From assembly GCF_020886115.1 (NCBI RefSeq), contig NZ_AP025185.1, forward strand, positions 2,294,001 to 2,358,000: DNA of 64,000 nucleotides, given 5' to 3'. Shown piece after piece: positions 17,775 through 26,320 of the stretch. This DNA comes from Flavobacterium ammonificans. Its GTDB lineage: Bacteria; Bacteroidota; Bacteroidia; Flavobacteriales; Flavobacteriaceae. Positions within the stretch are counted from its first letter, which is position 1. Each line of letters begins with the position of its first letter. The translations under genes were made by a program, and so were the position numbers. The notes beneath the pieces are model-generated. The model was given only the letters and a program-made list of their open reading frames with translations. It had not been told where the DNA came from and searched no databases.

Positions 17775-18344
17775 ATGAAACTCGTTTTCGCTTCCAACAA
17801 TAAAAATAAAATCAAAGAAATCCAGTTATTACTTCCAGACTCCATTAAGATTTTAAGCTTGGAAGACATTGGTTGTACCGAAGACATTCCAGAAACAGCA
17901 GACACAATCGAAGGAAATGCGATTTTAAAAGCCAATTATGTCACTCAAAAATACGGTTACGATTGTTTTGCAGACGATTCTGGTTTAGAAGTCGATGCTT
18001 TAAACGGTGAACCCGGAGTTTTTTCGGCACGATATGCAGGCGAACCTAAAAATGACGAGAACAATAGTGACAAACTATTAGCTAATTTAAAGGACGTCAA
18101 AAATAAAAAAGCCAATTTCAAAACCGTAATTTGTTTGAATCTCAAAGGAGAGCAGCATTTATTTACGGGTATTATAAATGGTCAAATTATTGAAGAACGT
18201 ATCGGAAATAACGGATTTGGATACGATCCCATTTTTGTAGCTGATGGCTATCAAAAAACCTTTGCGGAGTTAAGCCTAGAAGAAAAGGCAAGAATCAGCC
18301 ACCGAGGAATTGCAGTAAAAAAATTAATCGATTTTCTGAAATAA
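17775..18344 (+). CDS. rdgB: Non-canonical purine NTP pyrophosphatase (RdgB/HAM1)
   Basis: A 189-residue house-cleaning enzyme that hydrolyses dITP, XTP and ITP to monophosphates, keeping deaminated purines out of DNA. Motifs are FASNNKNKIKEIQ at the N-terminus (substrate-binding SxNxxK), FADDSGLEVDALNGEPGVFS (about residues 68-87, with metal-binding acidic residues), GNNGFGYDPIF and ISHRGIAVKKL. An upstream in-frame start at 17718 would add 19 residues with no family counterpart and lies inside the promoter, so I reject it. The gene is monocistronic. Confidence 0.94.
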   Translation: MKLVFASNNKNKIKEIQLLLPDSIKILSLEDIGCTEDIPETADTIEGNAILKANYVTQKYGYDCFADDSGLEVDALNGEPGVFSARYAGEPKNDENNSDKLLANLKDVKNKKANFKTVICLNLKGEQHLFTGIINGQIIEERIGNNGFGYDPIFVADGYQKTFAELSLEEKARISHRGIAVKKLIDFLK

Positions 18345-18479
18345 ATCGAGCGGTTTTTATTCATTTTATTCTTGAACAAATCACTTCCTACAACTTTACG
18401 AGTAAAAAATCAAAATCAAAAACATTTAACTTATTGATAATCAAAAAATAACAAATTAGTTTATATCGTTTTTTAAACC

Positions 18480-18487
18480 TACCTTTG
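18480..18487 (+). promoter_or_regulatory. -7 box for the DEAD-box helicase gene
   Basis: TACCTTTG, 57 bases before the ATG. The leader of about 50 bases contains short complementary stretches (CTCGAAGGCTCTTTTAGCCG), which could fold, as seen in cold-shock helicase leaders. Confidence 0.5.
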
Positions 18488-18543
18488 CAGCCCACTCGAA
18501 GGCTCTTTTAGCCGAACAGAGCGGAGCTAATTTAAAATAATAT

Positions 18544-20439
18544 ATGAACAAATTTGAACAATTAGGTCTGAATGAGTCGCTACTGCTTGCGATCAAAGAT
18601 CTAGGATTTGAGAATCCATCAGAAGTGCAAGAAAAAGCGATTCCAGTACTATTGGAACAAAACACAGACTTAGTAGCTTTAGCACAAACAGGAACAGGGA
18701 AAACAGCAGCTTTTGGTTTTCCACTTATTCAAAAAATTGATGCTGAAGATAGAAGTACACAAGCGTTAATTTTATCACCAACGCGTGAGCTATGCTTACA
18801 AATCACCAACGAGATTAAACAATACTCAAAATACGTAAAAGGTTTACATACAGTGGCAGTTTATGGTGGTGCAAGCATTACAGAACAAGCCCGAGAAATT
18901 AAACGTGGAGCACAAATTATTGTGGCAACTCCAGGTAGAATGCAAGACATGATCAACAGAGGTCTTGTCAACATTAAAAACATCAATTTCTGTATTCTTG
19001 ACGAAGCAGATGAGATGTTGAACATGGGCTTTTATGAAGACATCGTATCGATTTTATCCGATACTCCAGACGAGAAAAACACTTGGTTATTCTCTGCAAC
19101 AATGCCTGCTGAAGTAGCACGTATTGCTAAGAAATTTATGCACGATCCAGCTGAAGTAACTGTAGGTTCAAAAAACTCAGGTTCAGCTACTGTTTCTCAC
19201 GAATACTATTTAGTAAATGCACGTGATCGTTACGAAGCATTGAAACGTTTAGCGGATGCTAATCCAGACATTTTTTCAGTAGTTTTTTGTAGAACAAAAC
19301 GTGATACTCAAGCTGTTGCCGAAAAATTAATCGAAGATGGTTACAGCGCAGCTGCTTTGCACGGAGATTTATCTCAAGCGCAACGTGATGGTGTAATGAA
19401 ATCATTTAGAGGACGTCAAATTCAAATGTTAGTTGCAACTGATGTTGCTGCTCGTGGAATTGACGTTGATAATATTACTCATGTAGTCAACTATCAATTA
19501 CCTGATGAGATCGAAACCTACAACCACCGTTCAGGTCGTACTGGACGTGCAGGTAAATTAGGAACTTCTATCGTTATTGTAACTAAAAGTGAAATTCGTA
19601 AGATTTCTTCAATCGAAAGAATTATTCAACAAAAATTTCAAGAGAAAACAATACCTTCTGGAATTGAAATCTGCGAAATCCAATTGCTACACTTAGCTAA
19701 TAAAATCAAAGATACTGAAGTAGATCACGAAATTGACAACTATCTTCCAGCTATCAACGAAGTGTTAGAAGGATTATCTAAAGAAGAATTAATCAAGAAA
19801 ATGGTATCGGTTGAATTCAACCGTTTCATCAACTATTACAAGAAAAACAGAGACCTTTCTTCTCAATCTTCAGGTTCAGACCGAAGAGAAAGAGACGGAG
19901 CGCCAAGAGAAAACAACAATGGCGGAGCAACTCGTTATTTTGTAAACATTGGTTCAAGAGACGATTTCGATTGGATGCAATTGAAAGACTTCTTGAAAGA
20001 AACTTTAGAATTAGGGCGTGACGATGTATTTAAAGTAGATGTAAAAGAAGGTTTCTCTTTCTTTAACACTGATGCTGAACATACAGATAAAGTTATGGAA
20101 GTACTTAATGGATACGACTTAAACGGAAGACGAATCAACGTAGAAATTTCTAAAAATGATGGTGGCGGAAGACGTGATCATAATGGCAGAAATTCTGGTG
20201 GTGGATTTGGCGGAAGAAGTTCAGCTCCAAGAAGAGAAGGAAGCTTTGCACCAAGACGTGAAGGCGGATTTAGAAGCGACAGAAATTCAGCTCCTAGAGA
20301 AGGTGGTTTCAGAAGTGAAAGAAGTGGTTTTGCTCCAAGAAGAGGTGAAGGAAGAGAAGGTGGAGTTTCTGAAAGAGCGCCAAGACGTTCTGAAAGCTTT
20401 GGCGACTCACCTAGACCAAGAAGACCAAGAAGAGACTAA
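18544..20439 (+). CDS. deaD: DEAD-box RNA helicase (DeaD/CsdA type)
   Basis: A 631-residue ATP-dependent RNA helicase. Core motifs are in order: Q motif region FEQLGLNESLLLAIKDLGF, AQTGTGKTAAF (motif I, about residue 43), PTRELCLQ (Ia), DEADEML (II), SATMP (III) and HRSGRTGRAG (VI, about 325). An RNA-binding DbpA/CsdA domain follows (about 463-543, ATRYFVNIGSRDDFDW). The last 90 residues are Arg/Gly/Ser-rich, with repeats of the form APRREG-SF and GGFRS, a disordered RNA-binding tail. It acts in ribosome assembly and mRNA turnover, especially in the cold. The tail repeats are encoded by similar DNA, so tail length probably varies between strains. Confidence 0.93.
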   Translation: MNKFEQLGLNESLLLAIKDLGFENPSEVQEKAIPVLLEQNTDLVALAQTGTGKTAAFGFPLIQKIDAEDRSTQALILSPTRELCLQITNEIKQYSKYVKGLHTVAVYGGASITEQAREIKRGAQIIVATPGRMQDMINRGLVNIKNINFCILDEADEMLNMGFYEDIVSILSDTPDEKNTWLFSATMPAEVARIAKKFMHDPAEVTVGSKNSGSATVSHEYYLVNARDRYEALKRLADANPDIFSVVFCRTKRDTQAVAEKLIEDGYSAAALHGDLSQAQRDGVMKSFRGRQIQMLVATDVAARGIDVDNITHVVNYQLPDEIETYNHRSGRTGRAGKLGTSIVIVTKSEIRKISSIERIIQQKFQEKTIPSGIEICEIQLLHLANKIKDTEVDHEIDNYLPAINEVLEGLSKEELIKKMVSVEFNRFINYYKKNRDLSSQSSGSDRRERDGAPRENNNGGATRYFVNIGSRDDFDWMQLKDFLKETLELGRDDVFKVDVKEGFSFFNTDAEHTDKVMEVLNGYDLNGRRINVEISKNDGGGRRDHNGRNSGGGFGGRSSAPRREGSFAPRREGGFRSDRNSAPREGGFRSERSGFAPRRGEGREGGVSERAPRRSESFGDSPRPRRPRRD

Positions 20440-20525
20440 CCGCTTTTGTTAATTTTCTTATAATTATAGAAAAACTACAAAATATTCCCGACTGATTTAT
20501 TACTTTTAAAGTCTTAAACCAGTTT

Positions 20526-21293
20526 ATGAAATATTTTGTAGTTTTCTTTTTTATACTACTTACAACAAATCTAGTTGCTCAAGAAGTAGAAATTTCCGAA
20601 AAAGTATCAGGAATTGTTGTAAATGACAATACAAACCAGCCACTATCTAATGTTAATATTATTAACCTTAATAAAGTTAGGGGGACAACTACAGATGGAA
20701 ATGGTCGTTTTGAAATAAATGTTCATGTAAATGATACTTTACATTTTACCATTTTGGGATTCCAACCCCTTCGAGTTAGAGTTACAAATGACTGGATCAA
20801 GAACAAAAGTACCCGAATTCAGTTGACTGAAAAAGCAATTGCTTTAGAAGAGGTTATCATAAGACCGTTCAACTTAACTGGTTATTTGGAAGTAGATTCT
20901 AAATTGATTCCAACCAAAGAAAATTTCCGTTATAGTATTTCGGGTTTAACCCAAGGCTATGAAGCGGGTGAATACTCTCCTAACGCTTTTGGACGCGTAA
21001 TGGGATCTATTTTTAATCCCGCGGATATGTTATATAATTTCTTCGGTAAAAAGCCTAAAGAGCTCAAAAAACTGAAAGAAATGAAGAAAGATGATACTGT
21101 TCGAAAACTCTTAGAATCCAAATACGACAGAGAAACCGTTACTGCGCTATTGGGAATAGACACCAAAGAAATTAGCGAAATATTGAAACGTTGCAACTAT
21201 TCCGAATCATTTATTCAATCAGCTAACGACTTACAAATTTTGGATGCTATAAGTGGTTGTTATGAGGAATATAAAGTTTTGAAAAAGAAATAA
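20526..21293 (+). CDS. Secreted protein with carboxypeptidase regulatory-like domain
   Basis: A 255-residue protein with a signal peptide (1-18, cleaved at VAQE). Residues about 27-105 form a CarboxypepD_reg-like beta-sandwich (VSGIVVNDNTNQPLSNVNI, then TTTDGNGRFEINV and LHFTILGFQPLRV), the same N-terminal module used by TonB-dependent receptors of Bacteroidota. The rest (about 125-255) is helical and charged (PKELKKLKEMKKDDTVRKL) and unlike a barrel. This combination recurs in flavobacterial secreted proteins of unknown role. Periplasmic or outer-membrane-attached location is likely. Confidence 0.7.
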   Translation: MKYFVVFFFILLTTNLVAQEVEISEKVSGIVVNDNTNQPLSNVNIINLNKVRGTTTDGNGRFEINVHVNDTLHFTILGFQPLRVRVTNDWIKNKSTRIQLTEKAIALEEVIIRPFNLTGYLEVDSKLIPTKENFRYSISGLTQGYEAGEYSPNAFGRVMGSIFNPADMLYNFFGKKPKELKKLKEMKKDDTVRKLLESKYDRETVTALLGIDTKEISEILKRCNYSESFIQSANDLQILDAISGCYEEYKVLKKK

Positions 21294-21371
21294 TTACTGC
21301 TTTTTACATCTCACATAGTTTAGATATCGTATATTTATAAATAATAATATTTAAATTAAATATAATCGAAA

Positions 21372-21482
21372 ATGGCAAAAAGTCAAGATGCTAAAAAAAC
21401 AGCAAAAAAAGAACCTCTAAAAACAGCTAAAGAAAAAAAAGAGGAAAAAAGAGAAAAGAAAAACAATCCTAAAAGAGACTAA
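21372..21482 (+). CDS. Lysine-rich small protein, 36 residues
   Basis: ATG to TAA encodes 36 residues beginning MAKSQDAKKTAKKEPLKTAK and ending NNPKRD. It has 13 Lys, 2 Arg and 5 Glu, and no aromatic or strongly hydrophobic residue except one Leu. It lies between the carboxypeptidase-domain protein and a strong terminator, so it is transcribed. I believe similar Lys/Glu-rich small proteins follow genes in other flavobacteria, but I cannot check. It is likely disordered and nucleic-acid or ribosome associated. The A-rich DNA makes the coding claim moderate only. Confidence 0.55.
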   Translation: MAKSQDAKKTAKKEPLKTAKEKKEEKREKKNNPKRD

Positions 21483-21490
21483 GTAATAAC

Positions 21491-21527
21491 AAAAAGCCTC
21501 ATCTTTAAAACAGATGAGGCTTTTTTA
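21491..21527. terminator. Bidirectional terminator between lysine-rich gene and pepD
   Basis: AAAAAGCCTCATCT pairs with AGATGAGGCTTTTT around a TTAAAAC loop. It lies between convergent stops. Confidence 0.9.
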
Positions 21528-21543
21528 TTTTAAAAATAAATTA

Positions 21544-23007
21544 CTATTTCAAAGGGATAGAAGCTAATATCTCCACTAAAAATTTCCAAAATTTTTGAGA
21601 CGAAGAAATACTTGCTCTTTCGTCTGGCGAATGTGCACCGTGAATCGTAGGTCCAAAAGAAATCATATCCATTTCAGGGTAATTAGCGCCTAGAATACCA
21701 CACTCTAAACCAGCATGACAAGCCACTACTTTTGCTTTTTCATTATTCTGTTTTTCATAAATAGAAGTCAGAACATCTAAAATTTCTGATTTAGCGTTTG
21801 GAGTCCAACCTGGATACGAACCTGAAAATTCCACTTCGCAACCCATTAATTCGAAAGCTGAACGCAACCCATTTGCCAAATCCATTTTAGCCGATTCTAC
21901 TGAGGAACGTGTTAAACATTGTACTAACAGTTGTCCGTTACCCAATACAACTTTTGCAATATTATTTGAAGTTTCAACTAACCCATCAAAATCAGCACTC
22001 ATGCGGTATACACCATTAAGAGCGGTATACATAGCACGAACAAAATAAAACTGAGCTATAGATGGCATCACTTTGACTGGAACTGTTTCCATTTTTTCGA
22101 AAACAATCTCTAAATTTGGCTCGGTACTTTTCAATTCCGATTTGATTTCGTTTACGATTTGTTGCATATCAAACACAAACGCTTCATCGTATACTTCAGC
22201 AATAATAACTTTTGCCACACTCTCGCGCGGAATAGCATTGCGTAAACTTCCTCCTTGAATGGAAGCAATTTGTAATCCGAAATTATCAAAGCCGTCAAAT
22301 AACAAGCGATTCATAATTTTATTAGCATTCCCCAATCCTTTATGAATATCCATTCCTGAATGACCTCCGTTCAAGCCTTTAACAGTAATGGTGTATCCAA
22401 CAGAACCTTCTGGAGTTGCTTCTTCATCATATTCAGCAGTCGCAGTCACATCAATTCCACCCGCACATCCAATATCAATTTCATCGTCTTCTTCGGTATC
22501 TAAATTTAAAAGGATTTGTCCTTGTAAAATTCCACCTTTTAAGTTCAAAGCGCCCGTCATTCCAGTTTCTTCGTCGATAGTAAATAAAGCTTCAATAGCT
22601 GGATGTGGTATGTCTTTACTTTCTAAAATTGCCATAATAGCAGCAACTCCTAGTCCATTATCTGCACCTAAAGTAGTCCCACGAGCACGAACCCAATCTC
22701 CATCTACATACATATCGATTCCTTGAGTATCAAAATCAAAGACCGTATCTGCATTTTTTTGGTGTACCATATCCAAATGCCCCTGTAGCACAACTGGTTT
22801 TCTGTTTTCCATTCCAGGTGTTGCTGGCTTTCGTATTATTACATTGCGAATCTCGTCTTCAAAAGTTTCTAGTCCCAATTGGTTTCCAAAATCTTTCATA
22901 AAGGCAATAACTCGTTCTTCTTTCTTAGAAGGTCGAGGTACGGCATTCAAATTGGCAAACTGATTCCAAAGTACTTTAGGTTCTAAATTGCGTATTTCTT
23001 GGCTCAT
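21544..23007 (-). CDS. pepD: Aminoacyl-histidine dipeptidase (PepD, M20C)
   Basis: A 487-residue cytosolic di-zinc dipeptidase that cleaves Xaa-His and similar dipeptides. Metal ligands and motifs are visible: VVLQGHLDMVHQK (His-x-Asp), GTTLGADNGLGVAA (bridging Asp), FTIDEETGMTGA (Glu-Glu catalytic and metal) and LNLDTEEDDEIDIGCAGG. A late GAHSPDERASISS carries the final His. The length matches E. coli PepD (485). The gene is transcribed leftwards from a TAACTTTG box at 23039-23046. Confidence 0.94.
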   Translation of the reverse strand: MSQEIRNLEPKVLWNQFANLNAVPRPSKKEERVIAFMKDFGNQLGLETFEDEIRNVIIRKPATPGMENRKPVVLQGHLDMVHQKNADTVFDFDTQGIDMYVDGDWVRARGTTLGADNGLGVAAIMAILESKDIPHPAIEALFTIDEETGMTGALNLKGGILQGQILLNLDTEEDDEIDIGCAGGIDVTATAEYDEEATPEGSVGYTITVKGLNGGHSGMDIHKGLGNANKIMNRLLFDGFDNFGLQIASIQGGSLRNAIPRESVAKVIIAEVYDEAFVFDMQQIVNEIKSELKSTEPNLEIVFEKMETVPVKVMPSIAQFYFVRAMYTALNGVYRMSADFDGLVETSNNIAKVVLGNGQLLVQCLTRSSVESAKMDLANGLRSAFELMGCEVEFSGSYPGWTPNAKSEILDVLTSIYEKQNNEKAKVVACHAGLECGILGANYPEMDMISFGPTIHGAHSPDERASISSSQKFWKFLVEILASIPLK

Positions 23008-23038
23008 ATAATGTATTCTATTTTAAATATCAAAGGAT

Positions 23039-23046
23039 CAAAGTTA
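23039..23046 (-). promoter_or_regulatory. pepD -7 box
   Basis: TAACTTTG on the minus strand, 32 bases before the ATG. Confidence 0.5.
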
Positions 23047-23108
23047 CAAAGTTTAATATCGTTATGAATTGATATTGTGATTATATTTACATCTCAAAAA
23101 TACATTTT

Positions 23109-24170
23109 GTGAAACGCCAAAAACTACTTCCATTTTTACTTTTGATACAAATCATACTGATTCCATTTCTAGGATATTTTCCAGATGAAGTGGAACGGTT
23201 TTATAGTAACGGTTGTTATCCTTTCATATCCAAATCATTGCGAATCCTCTTCGGAAATATTCCGTTTTCAGTTGGAGACGTTCTCTATTTTCTATTGATA
23301 GTATTCGGAATACAATGGGTTTGGACCAATCGAAAGTCTTGGAAGACCGATTGGAAAAATAATATACTAAAAATAGTAAGTTGTTTTTCCTTGATTTATT
23401 TTGCATTTCATTTGCTGTGGGGTTTTAATTATTACCGCCAACCTCTTTTTGAGAAAATGAAAATTGAACGGGACTATACTGATGCTGATTTATTGGTTTT
23501 TACCAAAAAATTAATTGCTAAAACGAATGCGGTTCAGTTTCAGTTAACACAAAACAAAAACACAAAAATCGCATTTCCCTATTCACAAGAAAAAGTGTTT
23601 CAAATGAATACAGAAGGATATAAAAATGTAGCTACTCAATATTCTTTTTTTCAGTATTCTGTATTAAGTGGGAAACAATCACTCTTTAGTTTACCACTTA
23701 CTTATATGGGTTTTGGCGGCTATTTGAATCCGTTTACCAATGAAGCCCAAGTGAACTACTTACTACCGATGTACCACTCGCCTACTACAAGTTGTCACGA
23801 AATGGCACACCAAATGGGATATGCTAGCGAAAGTGAATGCAATTTCATTGGTTTTATGGCTTCGGTAAAAAACAAGGATTTGTATTTTAAATACTCCGGT
23901 TACAGCTTTGCTTTGCGGTATTGTCTAGCGAATTGGCAAATGCGAAATAAAACTGTTTACAAACAATTATTGCAAACCGTTCACCCAGGAATTTTGAAAA
24001 ATTATGAAGAGAGTGATGACTTTTGGAAAGCCTATGAAACTCCTATCGAAACAGGATTCCATTTATTTTATGATACTTTCTTAAAATGGAATCAACAAAA
24101 AGACGGTATGGAAGGTTATAGTAAATTTGTCAACTTAATGGTCAATTATTACAAAAACAAGCCTCTTTAG
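23109..24170 (+). CDS. DUF3810 membrane protein with HExxH zinc-protease motif
   Basis: A 353-residue protein starting at GTG (GTG AAA CGC). There are three N-terminal membrane segments (about residues 5-23, 53-75 and 94-112), then a soluble domain. SCHEMAHQMGYASESECNF (about 231-249) has the zinc-binding HExxH, with a glutamate about 14 residues downstream, the arrangement of gluzincin metallopeptidases. The domain also carries AFPYSQEKVF and FGGYLNPFTNEAQVNY. DUF3810 is the Bacteroidota and Firmicutes family with this layout. Peptidase activity is predicted from the motif and unproven. It would sit in the inner membrane, most likely with the motif domain outside. Confidence 0.78.
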   Translation: MKRQKLLPFLLLIQIILIPFLGYFPDEVERFYSNGCYPFISKSLRILFGNIPFSVGDVLYFLLIVFGIQWVWTNRKSWKTDWKNNILKIVSCFSLIYFAFHLLWGFNYYRQPLFEKMKIERDYTDADLLVFTKKLIAKTNAVQFQLTQNKNTKIAFPYSQEKVFQMNTEGYKNVATQYSFFQYSVLSGKQSLFSLPLTYMGFGGYLNPFTNEAQVNYLLPMYHSPTTSCHEMAHQMGYASESECNFIGFMASVKNKDLYFKYSGYSFALRYCLANWQMRNKTVYKQLLQTVHPGILKNYEESDDFWKAYETPIETGFHLFYDTFLKWNQQKDGMEGYSKFVNLMVNYYKNKPL

Positions 24171-24177
24171 ATAAACA

Positions 24178-24194
24178 CTAATTTCACAAATTAG
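24178..24194. repeat. Short inverted repeat (CTAATTT-CAC-AAATTAG)
   Basis: A perfect seven-base inverted repeat in the gap before the second ECF sigma gene. It resembles the CGAATT/CACGAATTAG type of degenerate intergenic sequence common in flavobacteria. Confidence 0.4.
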
Positions 24195-24290
24195 CAGAAA
24201 TGCAAATTCAATATCAAAAATCAATTGCGGCATAGTGCCATAGCTGCAAAAAATATGTAACAAAACAACACAACCTACTACTAACCCAAT

Positions 24291-24785
24291 ATGAAATCGG
24301 AATTAGAGCACTCTTTTGTCAAACAACTTCAAGAGAATCAGAATATAATCCACAAAATTTGTCGATTGTATACTGAGGATGAGGATGCGCATAAAGATTT
24401 GTTCCAAGAAATTACGATTCAGCTTTGGAAAGCTTATCCTAAGTTTAGAGGTGATAGTAAATTCTCTACTTGGGCGTATCGTGTTGCTTTGAATACTGCC
24501 ATTACATTGTACCGAAAGACGAAGCGATCTATAAATACTGTAGGCTATGAAGGGAACTCCCACTTTATCCCTGAGGTTAGTTACAATTACGAAGAAGAAG
24601 AACAACTCAAATTATTATACAAAGCTGTCTATCAGCTAAATGACATAGAAAAGGCCCTCATTTTCATGTATTTGGAAGACAAAGATTACACAGAAATTGC
24701 CGAAACACTAGGAATTACTGAAGTGAATGCAAGAGTAAAAATGAACCGAATAAAAGGAAAATTAAAAAAACTATTAAATCCTTAA
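24291..24785 (+). CDS. ECF-type RNA polymerase sigma factor (second)
   Basis: A 164-residue sigma factor. Region 2 (about residues 18-85) has DEDAHKDLFQEITIQLWKAY and the -10 reading FSTWAYRVALNTAITLYRK. Region 4 (about 105-160) has the helix-turn-helix DYTEIAETLGITEVNARVKM. It overlaps the next gene by one base (TAATG), so translation is coupled. This is the usual layout of an ECF sigma followed by its membrane-bound regulator. Confidence 0.93.
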   Translation: MKSELEHSFVKQLQENQNIIHKICRLYTEDEDAHKDLFQEITIQLWKAYPKFRGDSKFSTWAYRVALNTAITLYRKTKRSINTVGYEGNSHFIPEVSYNYEEEEQLKLLYKAVYQLNDIEKALIFMYLEDKDYTEIAETLGITEVNARVKMNRIKGKLKKLLNP

Positions 24786-25405
24786 TGAATATGAAAGAGC
24801 TGGATTTACTTAAAAAAGATTGGCAAAAGAATGAGGGTTCTTTTGAACAACTGAGCGAAAAAGACATTTATGCTATGATTCATAAAAAATCATCTTCTAT
24901 AGTGAAGTGGATTTTGATTGTAAGCATATTAGAATTTGTCATTTTGAATGGGATAGGATTGTTACTTCCACAAGATCCCTACTATTCTAAATACGATGAA
25001 TTACATCCTTATCTAAGCCTATTAGAAAACCTGAACTATTTTGTCATTTTAGGTTTCATAATTTTATTTTTTAAAAACTACAAAACCATCTCCATATTAA
25101 ATAATGCAACGCTTTTAATTCAACACATTTTAACCACACGGAAAATAGTGAACTATTATATATATTGGAATATATTAATAACTGGATATATCGGTGCATT
25201 TGCTTTTATCGATGGGTGGAATGATAGTTGGAAAGAATCCGGAAAACCAGGTAGTATTCCTGACAATGGAATTGGAATGATAATCCCATTTATATTCGCT
25301 ATGCTGTTTATAATGCTGTTGATTTGGGGATTCTATAAACTACTGTATGGAAATTTTTTGAATAAATTGAAAACTAACTACGAGGAACTTAAAAAAATAG
25401 AATAA
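24785..25405 (+). CDS. Membrane protein coupled to ECF sigma, putative anti-sigma or regulator
   Basis: A 206-residue protein with a polar N-terminal segment of about 38 residues (KELDLLKKDWQKNEGSFEQL) and four predicted membrane helices (about residues 39-60, 80-98, 118-140 and 160-185). The start overlaps the sigma stop codon (TAATG); the second Met at 24791 is an alternative. Anti-sigma factors commonly have a short cytosolic N-terminal domain followed by membrane segments, and the coupling supports that. I see no known anti-sigma domain signature such as a zinc-binding HxxxCxxC, so the role is inferred from position. A terminator follows. Confidence 0.6.
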   Translation: MNMKELDLLKKDWQKNEGSFEQLSEKDIYAMIHKKSSSIVKWILIVSILEFVILNGIGLLLPQDPYYSKYDELHPYLSLLENLNYFVILGFIILFFKNYKTISILNNATLLIQHILTTRKIVNYYIYWNILITGYIGAFAFIDGWNDSWKESGKPGSIPDNGIGMIIPFIFAMLFIMLLIWGFYKLLYGNFLNKLKTNYEELKKIE

Positions 25406-25435
25406 AAAAAAAGAGGCTAAAGCCTCTTTTTTTTT
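25404..25435. terminator. Bidirectional terminator between sigma operon and PlsC gene
   Basis: AAAAAGAGGC, loop TAAA, GCCTCTTTTT, with long flanking A- and T-runs between convergent stops. Confidence 0.88.
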
Positions 25436-26243
25436 ATAAATCCCATTTTCGCAAAGCATTTAATTTTTCTTGTTCTTCCAATTCTTCAGCAGGAATTACC
25501 TTTAAAAAAGAGGGATGTTGTTCAATTGCATACTCTACTTTTTCAACAATATCTTCTATACTATCATTTTCATAATCTATTTCTAAAGGCTCTTTGATGA
25601 TAAATGATTGCAAAATTCCTTTCTTTTTCATTCGAAGTCCTTTTTTATCAAAAGAACGTCTAAATCCATCAATTACAATTGGAACTACAATAGGTCTATG
25701 ATCTTTTATTATATGAGCCGTTCCTTTTCTAACTGGTTTAAACGATTTTGTTGTTCCTTGGGGAAAGGTGATAACCCAGCCATCAGCTAGAGCTAATTTA
25801 ATATTTTCAGTATCATTAGGATTTACATCTCTTTTTTCTGTAACATCCACTCCTTTAGCACGCCAAGTTCGTTCAACTGAAATAGCTCCAACATAAGCTA
25901 ATATTCTAGGTAATAATCCAGCGCGCATGGTTTCCTTGGCAGCAACATAATACACATTCATCTTAGGCTGCCACAAATAACCCACATTTTTAATGGAATC
26001 TGTTCGTCCGCTCAAACTAGCATTGAAAACATGAAACATAGCTACAACATCTGCAAAATAGGTTTGATGATTCGAAATAAATAAAACATTAGATTCTGGT
26101 AAATTCTTGATTATTTCAGAACCTTCTATCTGCAATTCATTAAATCCTCTATATCGTCTATGCGTCAAACATCCTAAAATTCGGATGAGCCATTTTTTGA
26201 TAAATAGGATATGGCCAAAAGGATTTCTCTTTAACAATCCCAT
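25434..26243 (-). CDS. 1-acyl-sn-glycerol-3-phosphate acyltransferase-like protein (PlsC family)
   Basis: A 269-residue membrane-associated acyltransferase for phospholipid or related lipid acylation. Motif I is ISNHQTYFADV (about residues 56-66): after His there are five residues before Asp, instead of the canonical HX4D. Motif III is FPQGTTKSF (about 155-163) and motif IV VPIVIDGF (about 182-189). The N-terminus (GHILFIKKWLIRILG) is amphipathic. The acyl acceptor need not be lysophosphatidate: because aminolipids are frequent in this group, it could act on those. The Nudix gene follows on its right with a 77-base gap. Confidence 0.82.
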   Translation of the reverse strand: MGLLKRNPFGHILFIKKWLIRILGCLTHRRYRGFNELQIEGSEIIKNLPESNVLFISNHQTYFADVVAMFHVFNASLSGRTDSIKNVGYLWQPKMNVYYVAAKETMRAGLLPRILAYVGAISVERTWRAKGVDVTEKRDVNPNDTENIKLALADGWVITFPQGTTKSFKPVRKGTAHIIKDHRPIVVPIVIDGFRRSFDKKGLRMKKKGILQSFIIKEPLEIDYENDSIEDIVEKVEYAIEQHPSFLKVIPAEELEEQEKLNALRKWDL

Positions 26244-26320
26244 ACTTTTAGTGTGTTTAAATTTATTGAGGTGGCAAACTTACAAAAAATATTTTTGATG
26301 AAATCTGAAACAAGAAGTGG

